A stretch of DNA of 6,785 bases, taken from Sulfitobacter sp. GTDB taxonomy: Bacteria > Pseudomonadota > Alphaproteobacteria > Rhodobacterales > Rhodobacteraceae. Shown in pieces: positions 1 to 5,344 of this stretch. The notes below the pieces were generated by a model. That model did not search any database. It saw nothing but the letters and a program-made list of their open reading frames with translations, and was not told the DNA's origin. Location of the stretch: contig JAGXHD010000053.1 in the NCBI GenBank assembly GCA_024636395.1, forward strand, positions 1 to 6,785. Reading direction: 5' to 3'. Position numbers and translations under genes: made by a program. How positions within the stretch are numbered: position 1 is the stretch's first letter; each line of letters opens with the position of its first letter.

Positions 1-382
1 CGCGCTTGCCCAGACGCTCGTGCGCGCCGATGGCCAAGCGCATCTGTTGGCCGATGGTCAACAACGGATTGAGCGTGGCGATCGGATCCTGAAAGATCAT
101 CGAGATCTCACGGCCCCGCCGCGCTCGCAGTTCCGCGCTGGACAGCGTGGTGAGCTCTGTCCCGTTGAGTTTGACCGATCCCTCGACGATCCGGCCCGGG
201 AGATCCACCAGACCGAGCAGGGAAAAGCCGGTGACCGTCTTGCCCGAGCCACTTTCGCCCACCAGCCCCATGATCTCGCCGCGTGCGAGATCGAACGAGA
301 CCCCATCGACAGCCTTGACCACACCGCCACGGGTGAAAAAATGGGTGGTGAGGTTCTGGACGCTGAGAACGGGATCACTCAT
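1..382 (-). CDS. Peptide-type ABC transporter ATP-binding protein (DppD/OppD-like), 5' part only
   Basis: This is the cytoplasmic ATPase that powers the importer encoded upstream. Only the first 127 codons are present; the gene runs off the left edge, so the ABC signature, Walker B and the C-terminal oligopeptide-transporter extension are not visible. Seen directly: Walker A GESGSGKT at residues 42-49, and the Q-loop in IFQDP (Gln98) followed by LNPLLTIGQQ, a run typical of the DppD/OppD subfamily. The ATG at 382 overlaps the stop of the preceding permease gene (ATGA, 379-382). A weak CGAGG lies about 8 bases upstream, so translation is probably coupled to the permease. Family assignment is secure. 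DppD versus OppD versus another substrate class cannot be decided. A second ATPase (DppF/OppF type) is expected beyond the window but not seen. Confidence 0.93.
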   Translation of the reverse strand, partial: MSDPVLSVQNLTTHFFTRGGVVKAVDGVSFDLARGEIMGLVGESGSGKTVTGFSLLGLVDLPGRIVEGSVKLNGTELTTLSSAELRARRGREISMIFQDPIATLNPLLTIGQQMRLAIGAHERLGKR

Positions 383-1260
383 CGGCGAAGCCTCGGGTTG
401 AATTGGTCGCGGACCTGATCGCCCACAATGTTGATCGCCACGATCAGAATGATCAGCGCCACACCGGGATAGACGGAAATCCAGTACCGGCCGCTCATCA
501 TGTAGGGAAACCCGTTGGAAATGAGCATGCCAAGCGAGGGTTCGGTGACGGGCAGGCCGAGCCCAAGAAAGCTCAGCGTGGCTTCCAGCGAGATGGAATT
601 GGCGATCTGCACGGTTGCGACCACAATCAGCGGTGGGGTGCAGTTGGGCAGCATGTGGCGCCACAGCACCAGCCGAGCGCTCAGCGGAATGGCCAATGCT
701 GCCTCTATGTAATCCTTGCCGCGCTCGGCCTTTGCCGCGCCATAGGCGGTACGCGCGAAATAAGCGTATTGAGCGGCGACCAGTGCGCCAATGAGTTGTG
801 CCTTCCCTTGACCCAGCAGCGCCACAATCACCAGTGCCAGCAAGATCGCGGGAAACGACAGCTGCAAATCCACGAGCCGCATGATCAGCGTCTCGACCCG
901 CCCACCCAAGTAGGCCGCGAGGATGCCCAGTGTGGTCCCAATAGTGAGCGAAACAAATCCCGCCGCCAGTCCGATCTGGATCGAAATGCGCAGGCCGTAA
1001 AAAATCGCCGATAGCAGGTCGCGCCCCTGCGGATCGGTGCCGAGGATGTGGGTATAGCCGCCGCTGCCGACAAAGCCGGGCGGGCGTCGGCTGTCGCGCA
1101 GTGAAAGGTTGGCCAGATCATAGGGGTCTTGCGGCGAAATCAGCCCCGCAAAAAGCGCCAATAGGATCATCACGGCAACGATCACCAGCGCCAGTACGGC
1201 AATTCGGTTCTCGCGGTATTCGGCCCAGAAAAGCGACAGGCGGCTTCGATCGGCGCTCAT
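379..1260 (-). CDS. Peptide-type ABC transporter permease (DppC/OppC-like)
   Basis: A 293-residue inner-membrane permease, normal length for DppC-type proteins, forming the channel as a heterodimer with the protein encoded just upstream. Seen: an N-terminal OppC-type region with the first membrane segment at about 19-41, then HILGTDPQGRDLL (71-83), a hallmark of this subfamily, and further hydrophobic segments at roughly 95-118, 130-149, 208-235 and 262-280. The cytoplasmic EAA loop that docks on the ATPase is DYIEAALAIPLS...LPN (183-206). Its usual conserved glycine is proline here (Pro192). ATEPSLG-like TEPSLG (239-244) and the C-terminal NPRLRR are also family features. The start ATG overlaps the stop of the preceding permease (ATGA at 1257-1260). 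No clear ribosome binding site precedes it, which suggests translational coupling. The transported substrate is unknown. Confidence 0.95.
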   Translation of the reverse strand: MSADRSRLSLFWAEYRENRIAVLALVIVAVMILLALFAGLISPQDPYDLANLSLRDSRRPPGFVGSGGYTHILGTDPQGRDLLSAIFYGLRISIQIGLAAGFVSLTIGTTLGILAAYLGGRVETLIMRLVDLQLSFPAILLALVIVALLGQGKAQLIGALVAAQYAYFARTAYGAAKAERGKDYIEAALAIPLSARLVLWRHMLPNCTPPLIVVATVQIANSISLEATLSFLGLGLPVTEPSLGMLISNGFPYMMSGRYWISVYPGVALIILIVAINIVGDQVRDQFNPRLRR

Positions 1261-2231
1261 GCGGAGGCACCGTGGCGCACGCGTGGATCGATCAGCGCGA
1301 ACACCAGATCGATCACGAAGTTGATGGTGACGAAGAGAAACGCCACGAGGATAAGGTATGCGACCATCACGGGACGGTCGAGCACTGCGATGCTGTCGAT
1401 GATCAGCTTGCCCACGCCGGGCCAGCTGAAGATCGTCTCGGTCACCACGGCGAAGGCAAGGGTGGAGCCAAGCTCCAGCCCGAATACGGTGATGATCGGG
1501 ATGGAGATGAGCTTGAGCAGGTGGCGGCGCAGGATCGTCGCTTCCGACAGGCCTGCAGCGCGGGCGAATTTGATCGTATCGGTGAGCATGATTTCACGCG
1601 TGCCTGCGCGCGCAAGCCGGATCATCATCGCCAGTTTGAACAGCGCCAGATTGATCGCGGGCAAGGCGATGTGCGACAGCCCGTTAAGCGTGGGGAAGGA
1701 CCACGCCACACCCCAGATCATCACCGTATCGCCGCGTCCGCCCGCAGGCAGCCATCCCAGATGGACCGCAAAAAACAGGATCAGGATCAGCCCGACCCAG
1801 AACGAGGGCACCGAAAAGCCCAGCACGGAGACTGCCATAATCGTCTTGGACACCCAGCTATCGGGGCGGTAGCCCGCGAAGATCCCAAGGCTCACACCCA
1901 GAACGGTGGCGCAGATCACCGAGATCAGCACCAGTTCCAGCGTCGCGGGCAGCCGCCCGCCGATGAGTTCCAGCACGGGCATGTTGTAGACGAAAGAGCG
2001 ACCAAGATCGCCCTGCAACAGGTTGGAGACAAATGTGAAATACTGCTGGTAGAGAGGCTGGTCGAGGCCCAGCCGGCGGATGGCCTCCAGCCGTATTTCC
2101 TGCGTGGCATCGGGCGGGATCACGATATCGATCGGATTGCCGATGGCATAAACGCCAAAAAACACGATGACCGACATCACTGCCATCACACCGACCGCCT
2201 GAATGAAACGCTGGATAATGAAGCCGAGCAT
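1257..2231 (-). CDS. Peptide-type ABC transporter permease (DppB/OppB-like)
   Basis: A 324-residue inner-membrane permease, the partner of the DppC-like subunit. Seen: the first membrane segment at about 9-29, the long periplasmic region typical of DppB with GDLGRSF (74-80) and RLPATLEL (93-100), several further hydrophobic segments, an EAA loop DTIKFARAAGLSE (218-230) that keeps its conserved glycine, TETIFSWPGVGKL (264-276), and the terminal DPRVRHG (315-321). All are family hallmarks. A good ribosome binding site, GAGGGAG, sits a few bases upstream of the ATG at 2231. This gene therefore has its own initiation signal, unlike the genes after it, which fits the 74-bp gap and stem-loop that separate it from the binding-protein gene. 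The function as a permease is firm; the substrate is not. Confidence 0.95.
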   Translation of the reverse strand: MLGFIIQRFIQAVGVMAVMSVIVFFGVYAIGNPIDIVIPPDATQEIRLEAIRRLGLDQPLYQQYFTFVSNLLQGDLGRSFVYNMPVLELIGGRLPATLELVLISVICATVLGVSLGIFAGYRPDSWVSKTIMAVSVLGFSVPSFWVGLILILFFAVHLGWLPAGGRGDTVMIWGVAWSFPTLNGLSHIALPAINLALFKLAMMIRLARAGTREIMLTDTIKFARAAGLSEATILRRHLLKLISIPIITVFGLELGSTLAFAVVTETIFSWPGVGKLIIDSIAVLDRPVMVAYLILVAFLFVTINFVIDLVFALIDPRVRHGASA

Positions 2232-2257
2232 CCGCTCTCCCTCTCGGAGAATAAGAC

Positions 2258-2287
2258 GGGCCGGGCGGCATGATCACCGCCCGGCCC
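2258..2287 (-). promoter_or_regulatory. Intergenic stem-loop between binding protein and permease genes
   Basis: A perfect 11-bp GC-only inverted repeat (GGGCCGGGCGG, 2258-2268, with CCGCCCGGCCC, 2277-2287) around an 8-base loop that itself contains TGATCA. It lies 18 bases past the binding-protein stop and 26 bases before the permease start. On the transcribed strand the stem is followed by GTCTTATTCT rather than a clean U run, so it looks like a partial terminator or a 3'-end stabiliser. Such hairpins between a binding-protein gene and permease genes are known to give more binding protein than membrane subunits. That role here is inferred. Confidence 0.75.
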
Positions 2288-2305
2288 AAAAAGTAGGTTA
2301 CCGGA

Positions 2306-3892
2306 TCAGGACGCGGGCGTGATGAAGAACGCGAGCGTATCCTCGTCAAAGCGCGGCTCGAACGTGAGCGAACCCGCTTTGGTCCCCCAGACAGTCTGGA
2401 GTTGCACGAGCGAGATATAGGCCTTGTCCGCCATCACCTTCGCCATCGCATCCTCATAGGCTGCGCGGCGCGCGGCCTCATCCATCATCGTCGCACCCGT
2501 CTGCAGGAGCATGTCGACCTCATCGTTCTTGTATTCGATGCGGTTGAACGCGCCGAGCTTTACGTCCGGATTGTTGGAATGCGCGAGGCTGCCCAGCGTG
2601 TAAGACGCCTCACCCGTGAGGGTGCCCCAGCCATTCATGAACATCGAGTATTCCAGACGCGCCTGAGCGGGGAAATACACGGTCTTGGAGATGGCGTTCA
2701 CGTTGGTTGTGATCCCGGCCTGCGTGAGCATCTGGCCCAGACCTTGACAGATCGCGCCGTCGCCCGGCAAGCGGTCGGAGGTACAATACAGATCGACCTG
2801 GAAACCGTCCGGATAGCCTGCTTCTGTCAACAGTTCTTTGGCCTTTGCAGGGTCATACTCTGGCATCGGAATGTCCGCGTTGGAGCCAAAGAAATCGACC
2901 GGCATCATCTGGTTGGCGGGCTTGCCCAGACCTTCAAGAACGATCTCGACCATGGTCTCGCGGTCGATGGCGTAATCAATCGCCTGACGGACCTTCAGAT
3001 CGCGCAGGGGGTTTTCCGGTAGCGCGGAGCCGTCATTGGCCCGCACCATTGGTGTGTCCTCGCGTTGGTCCAGTTGCAGGTTCATGATATAGACGCTATC
3101 GCCGATGACCGCATCGATCTCCGCGTCCTGTTGCAGTGCCAGATAGTCGACGGAGGAGACGTAGTTGACGACATCGACCTGACCGGCCTTGAGCGCCGCC
3201 AGACGAGAGCTGTCGTTGGGGATCTCCTTGCGGATCACCTGTTCCCACGCACCCATACCGCGCCAGTAGTCGTCAAAACGCTCCAGCACCAGATCGCCGT
3301 TTGGCTCCCAGCTGACATATTTGTAGGGGCCGGTGCCAATGGTTGCCGCGCCGGAGTTGAAGCCTTCTGCCGCAGTTTCGGCTGTGGAATAGTCCGCTGC
3401 CGCCTCTGAGGAGACGATGAACAGGCGGATGAAGTCATTGGGCAGAGTGGCCGCCTGACCGTCGGTATTGATGTGGACGGAATAGGGGTCGATGATGTCG
3501 ACACTGGCAACGCGGCGCACATAGATCGCCGTCGTTGTGGGTCCGGTCACGACAGGGATGCGCTCGATCGAGAATTTTACATCCTCTGCATCGAAATCCG
3601 AGCCATCGTGAAACTTCACGCCTTCGCGCAGCTTGAATTCCCAGGTGTCGTCGTCGATGGCGGTCCAGCTTGTCGCGAGGCCCGGCTCGATCTGGAGATC
3701 GGTGCCTGACCACACCAGCGTGTCAAAGATATGCTTGGCCGCTTCGGCATGGGAGCCGAGCGCGGAGAAATGCGGATCCATGGATTCCGGTCCGCCGCGC
3801 ACCCCCATCGTCAACGTCTGGGCCGATGCGGCAGTCACCGCCGTCAGACCCAGCGCGAACGCGAGAGGGGCAAGGAATTTCTGGTGGTACAT
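2306..3892 (-). CDS. Periplasmic substrate-binding protein of a peptide-type ABC transporter (SBP_bac_5 family)
   Basis: A 528-residue extracytoplasmic solute-binding protein that captures the substrate and delivers it to the permeases; length is normal for the DppA/OppA family. Seen: a Sec signal peptide with Lys5, a hydrophobic core (about 6-22) and an ASA cleavage site before Gln25, with no lipobox cysteine, so it is a soluble periplasmic protein as in Gram-negatives. Family hallmarks follow: GLATSW (71-76), LREGVKFHDG (88-97), FDAEDVKFSIERI (100-112) and GTGPYKYVSW...ERFDDYWRG (186-212). The start at 3892 was chosen because AGGAAGGG lies 6 bases upstream and the signal peptide begins there. 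An in-frame upstream start at 3925 would put 11 charged or polar residues before it. It heads the leftward operon, divergent from the regulator. The family contains binders of peptides, nickel, sugars and opines, so the ligand is open. Confidence 0.95.
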   Translation of the reverse strand: MYHQKFLAPLAFALGLTAVTAASAQTLTMGVRGGPESMDPHFSALGSHAEAAKHIFDTLVWSGTDLQIEPGLATSWTAIDDDTWEFKLREGVKFHDGSDFDAEDVKFSIERIPVVTGPTTTAIYVRRVASVDIIDPYSVHINTDGQAATLPNDFIRLFIVSSEAAADYSTAETAAEGFNSGAATIGTGPYKYVSWEPNGDLVLERFDDYWRGMGAWEQVIRKEIPNDSSRLAALKAGQVDVVNYVSSVDYLALQQDAEIDAVIGDSVYIMNLQLDQREDTPMVRANDGSALPENPLRDLKVRQAIDYAIDRETMVEIVLEGLGKPANQMMPVDFFGSNADIPMPEYDPAKAKELLTEAGYPDGFQVDLYCTSDRLPGDGAICQGLGQMLTQAGITTNVNAISKTVYFPAQARLEYSMFMNGWGTLTGEASYTLGSLAHSNNPDVKLGAFNRIEYKNDEVDMLLQTGATMMDEAARRAAYEDAMAKVMADKAYISLVQLQTVWGTKAGSLTFEPRFDEDTLAFFITPAS

Positions 3893-3898
3893 GATTTT

Positions 3899-3906
3899 CC
3901 CTTCCT
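3899..3906 (-). promoter_or_regulatory. Ribosome binding site of the binding-protein gene
   Basis: AGGAAGGG on the minus strand ends 6 bases before the ATG at 3892. It decides the start codon over the in-frame upstream start at 3925. It lies one base after the 3' arm of one of the two alternative leader hairpins (3908-3925). Confidence 0.85.
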
Positions 3907-3907
3907 G

Positions 3908-3930
3908 TTGTTGGCGGGGCAACAAGCCCC
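3908..3930 (-). promoter_or_regulatory. Two overlapping, mutually exclusive hairpins in the binding-protein mRNA leader
   Basis: Read on the minus strand, GGGGC-TTGTT-GCCCC (3930-3916) forms a 5-bp stem with a 5-base loop. TTGTTG-CCCCGC-CAACAA (3925-3908) forms a 6-bp stem with a 6-base loop. The loop and downstream arm of the first are the upstream arm and loop of the second, so both cannot form together. The second abuts the ribosome binding site. The pairings are exact in the sequence; a regulatory role is speculative, and the short stems could be chance. Confidence 0.4.
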
Positions 3931-3974
3931 GTTCTGTTGGTTCGTTTTTTGGTTTTTAGTGTCCCATTTGGAAC

Positions 3975-4002
3975 TTGCTTTATCACGATGTGCGTGAATA
4001 AT
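3975..4002 (+). promoter_or_regulatory. Candidate sigma-70 promoter for the regulator/enzyme operon
   Basis: TTGCTT (3975-3980) and AATAAT (3997-4002), separated by 16 bases, resemble -35 and -10 boxes. The -10 matches consensus at five of six positions and the -35 is weak. Transcription would begin near 4009, giving a leader of about 50 bases before the ATG at 4059. The 16-base spacer is almost filled by the TCACG-N5-CGTGA palindrome, so a bound repressor would occlude the polymerase. No equally good promoter could be placed for the leftward operon. Confidence 0.4.
3983..3997. promoter_or_regulatory. Candidate operator: TCACG-N5-CGTGA palindrome
   Basis: A perfect inverted repeat with 5-bp arms and a 5-base centre (ATGTG), 15 bp in all. 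It lies in the divergent intergenic region, inside the candidate rightward promoter. Size and placement suit a dimeric winged-helix regulator such as the adjacent MarR-family protein. The link to that protein is inferred from position only. Confidence 0.45.
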
Positions 4003-4058
4003 GATGTAGTCAAGTTCATTTTGGAACTCATTGAGGTCCATGGGGAAAGAGTAGCGTT

Positions 4059-4631
4059 ATGGCGGGTCCGCAAACGGCATCTGATCAAGATTTCGGCAAA
4101 GAAGCCGCTGGACACAGCGCCGACATGCTGGAGGCCAAGCTCTGGGCCAATCCATGCCCCTTTACCTTCCGCATCAATTATCTCGCACTTCTCTACAATA
4201 CTCCGCTCTACAGCTGGATCCAGGACACCTACGGCCTGAAGCGTCCTGAATATGTTGTGCTGTATTCGCTGGCGCTGGCCGATGGGGGCAGCGCGCGGGA
4301 TGTGTCGGATACTTCCGGGTTTCCAAAAAACACTCTGAGCCGCGCGATCAAGCGATTGGAGCTGATGGGCCTGATCGAGGCGCGGGAGAAAGCGCCGGGC
4401 GGTGGGCGCACCCAGGCGCTTTACTTGTCTGAAAAAGGCTGGGGCGTGGTCCACGCGACACGCCCGGTCTTTGAGGCCCAGGAGCAGCGGATGCTACAGA
4501 CCCTCACCGAGGGCGAGCGGCAAATGCTGTTCGAATTGATGTCTAAGGTGGTGCGCGGTGCGCAGGATTGGGCGGGCGAGGTGCCTTTGGAGGCCGGAAC
4601 GCTACCCGAACAAAAAGGAGTGCGGCAATGA
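4059..4631 (+). CDS. MarR-family winged helix-turn-helix transcriptional regulator
   Basis: A 190-residue cytoplasmic DNA-binding protein, probably a dimer that senses a small ligand and controls both divergent operons. Seen: an N-terminal helical region, then LKRPEYVVLYSLAL (60-73), the helix-turn-helix around SARDVSDTSG...NTLSRAIKRLELMGLI (78-106), and the wing REKAPGGGRTQALYLSEKG (109-127), with Arg117 and the L-S-E-K-G turn typical of MarR proteins. C-terminal helices (about 135-170) would complete the dimer interface. The ATG at 4059 follows GGGGAAAGAG with 7 bases of spacing, a modest ribosome binding site. Its stop overlaps the start of the creatininase-like gene (ATGA, 4628-4631), so regulator and enzymes are co-transcribed and the protein probably controls its own synthesis. 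The residues after about 172 are polar and carry no recognised domain. Family is firm; ligand and repressor/activator role are inferred. Confidence 0.93.
   Translation: MAGPQTASDQDFGKEAAGHSADMLEAKLWANPCPFTFRINYLALLYNTPLYSWIQDTYGLKRPEYVVLYSLALADGGSARDVSDTSGFPKNTLSRAIKRLELMGLIEAREKAPGGGRTQALYLSEKGWGVVHATRPVFEAQEQRMLQTLTEGERQMLFELMSKVVRGAQDWAGEVPLEAGTLPEQKGVRQ
4615..4620 (+). promoter_or_regulatory. Ribosome binding site of the creatininase-family gene
   Basis: AAGGAG, 7 bases before the ATG at 4628, inside the last codons of the regulator gene. It is the strongest ribosome binding site in the rightward operon and fixes the start codon. Confidence 0.85.
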
Positions 4632-5344
4632 CCGTAGCAAATATGAACTGGCGCGATGTCGAAGCGGTGGCGGCCCGCGATCCGCGCTGCATCCTGCCGA
4701 TCGGCTCAACCGAGCAGCACGCACAACTGTCGCTCTGCGTGGATATGATCCTCGCCGAAAAAGTCGCGACAGATGCGGCAGCACCCCTCGGTGTTCCCGT
4801 CTTTCCCGTGATGCCTTACGGCCTCGCGCCGTATTTCAACGCCTTCCCCGGTACAATCTGCCTGCGGGTCGAAACGCTGATGGCCGTGATCCGCGATATC
4901 ATCGCGTCACTGCACCGCGCGGGCTTTCGGCAGATTCTCATCGTGAACGGCCATGGCGGCAACAACCCCGTGGGCGCCCTGGCGCAGGAGTTGATGGCCG
5001 AATACGGCGATGTGTCGATCAAGTTTCACAACTGGTGGAACGCGCCCGAGACGTTTGCCAAGATCCAGTCTATCGATCCAAGCGGCTCACACGCGAACTG
5101 GATGGAAAACTTCCCCTGGACCCGACTGGCACACGCGCCTGCGCCCGAGGGCGAGAAGACTTCGGTGGATATGGCGCTGATGAAAGCCTGCCCGCCCGCA
5201 CAAACGCGGGCCTTGCTGGGGGATGGATCGTTCGGGGGACCTTGGCAGCGGTCGGACGCCGAGATGCAGCAGATTTGGGATATCGGTGTAGCAGAGACGC
5301 GCGCAGCGCTTGAGGGGCCTTGGGCCGATCTGAGCCATGGATGA
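4628..5344 (+). CDS. Creatininase-family metal-dependent amidohydrolase
   Basis: A 238-residue cytoplasmic hydrolase of the creatininase/creatinine amidohydrolase superfamily, whose members use two divalent metals to hydrolyse C-N bonds in cyclic or linear amides. Seen: LPIGSTEQH (23-31) with Glu29 and His31, and Asp39, matching the usual E, H, D metal ligands; FPGT (73-76); VNGHGGN (106-112) with His109; and GSHANWMEN (153-161), where His155 and Glu160 keep the spacing of the family HAGExET motif although the residues between differ. The start at 4628 is supported by AAGGAG 7 bases upstream; an upstream in-frame TTG at 4568 lies inside the regulator gene and lacks support. It overlaps the regulator by 4 bases and the next gene by 8. 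Family and catalytic competence are well supported. True creatinine hydrolysis is not: other members act on formamides, lactams or peptides. Confidence 0.9.
   Translation: MTVANMNWRDVEAVAARDPRCILPIGSTEQHAQLSLCVDMILAEKVATDAAAPLGVPVFPVMPYGLAPYFNAFPGTICLRVETLMAVIRDIIASLHRAGFRQILIVNGHGGNNPVGALAQELMAEYGDVSIKFHNWWNAPETFAKIQSIDPSGSHANWMENFPWTRLAHAPAPEGEKTSVDMALMKACPPAQTRALLGDGSFGGPWQRSDAEMQQIWDIGVAETRAALEGPWADLSHG

Larger units (their letters stand above)
3967..4028. repeat. Direct repeat TTTGGAACT x2 with an inverted half-copy
   Basis: TTTGGAACT occurs exactly at 3967-3975 and 4020-4028, 53 bp apart, close to five helical turns. An inverted copy of the core, AGTTC at 4013-4017, makes AGTTC-N6-GAACT (4013-4028) with the second repeat. 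CAAGTTC (4011-4017) also mirrors GAACTTG (3971-3977) over 7 bp. The copies bracket the candidate rightward promoter and are plausible regulator boxes. No protein can be assigned to them from the sequence alone. Confidence 0.45.

Noticed and set aside
1101..2273. A 390-codon open frame on the plus strand opposite the DppB- and DppC-like genes
   Set aside because: It is antisense to the DppB-like gene and the end of the DppC-like gene, both with clear family motifs. Its product is rich in His, Asp, Gln and Arg with no recognisable domain, as expected from the complement of membrane-protein codons in GC-rich DNA.
2258..2287. Calling the intergenic stem-loop a full rho-independent terminator
   Set aside because: On the transcribed strand it lacks a continuous U run, and the permease genes belong to the same transporter, so complete termination is unlikely.
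3893..3925. Upstream in-frame start extending the binding protein by 11 residues
   Set aside because: It would place MLPRQQQEGKI before the signal peptide and include the ribosome binding site in the coding region. The ATG at 3892 has AGGAAGGG at proper spacing.
4008..4013. TTGACT on the minus strand as a -35 box for the binding-protein operon
   Set aside because: No acceptable -10 box lies 16-18 bases downstream (CATCGT at 17). GATAAA is present but 23 bases away. The leftward promoter therefore remains unplaced.
4040..4054. A four-codon frame (ATG GGG AAA GAG TAG) just before the regulator, with GAGG upstream
   Set aside because: It is too short to support as a leader peptide, and its bases double as the regulator's own ribosome binding site. 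Chance is the simpler explanation.
3723..4454. A 243-codon open frame on the minus strand opposite the regulator and the intergenic region
   Set aside because: It has no recognisable domain, overlaps the binding-protein gene in another frame, covers the control region, and is antisense to a clear MarR gene.
4628..5344. Naming the hydrolase as true creatinine amidohydrolase
   Set aside because: The family is clear but the second active-site motif is divergent, and no creatinase or sarcosine oxidase gene is present to support creatinine use.
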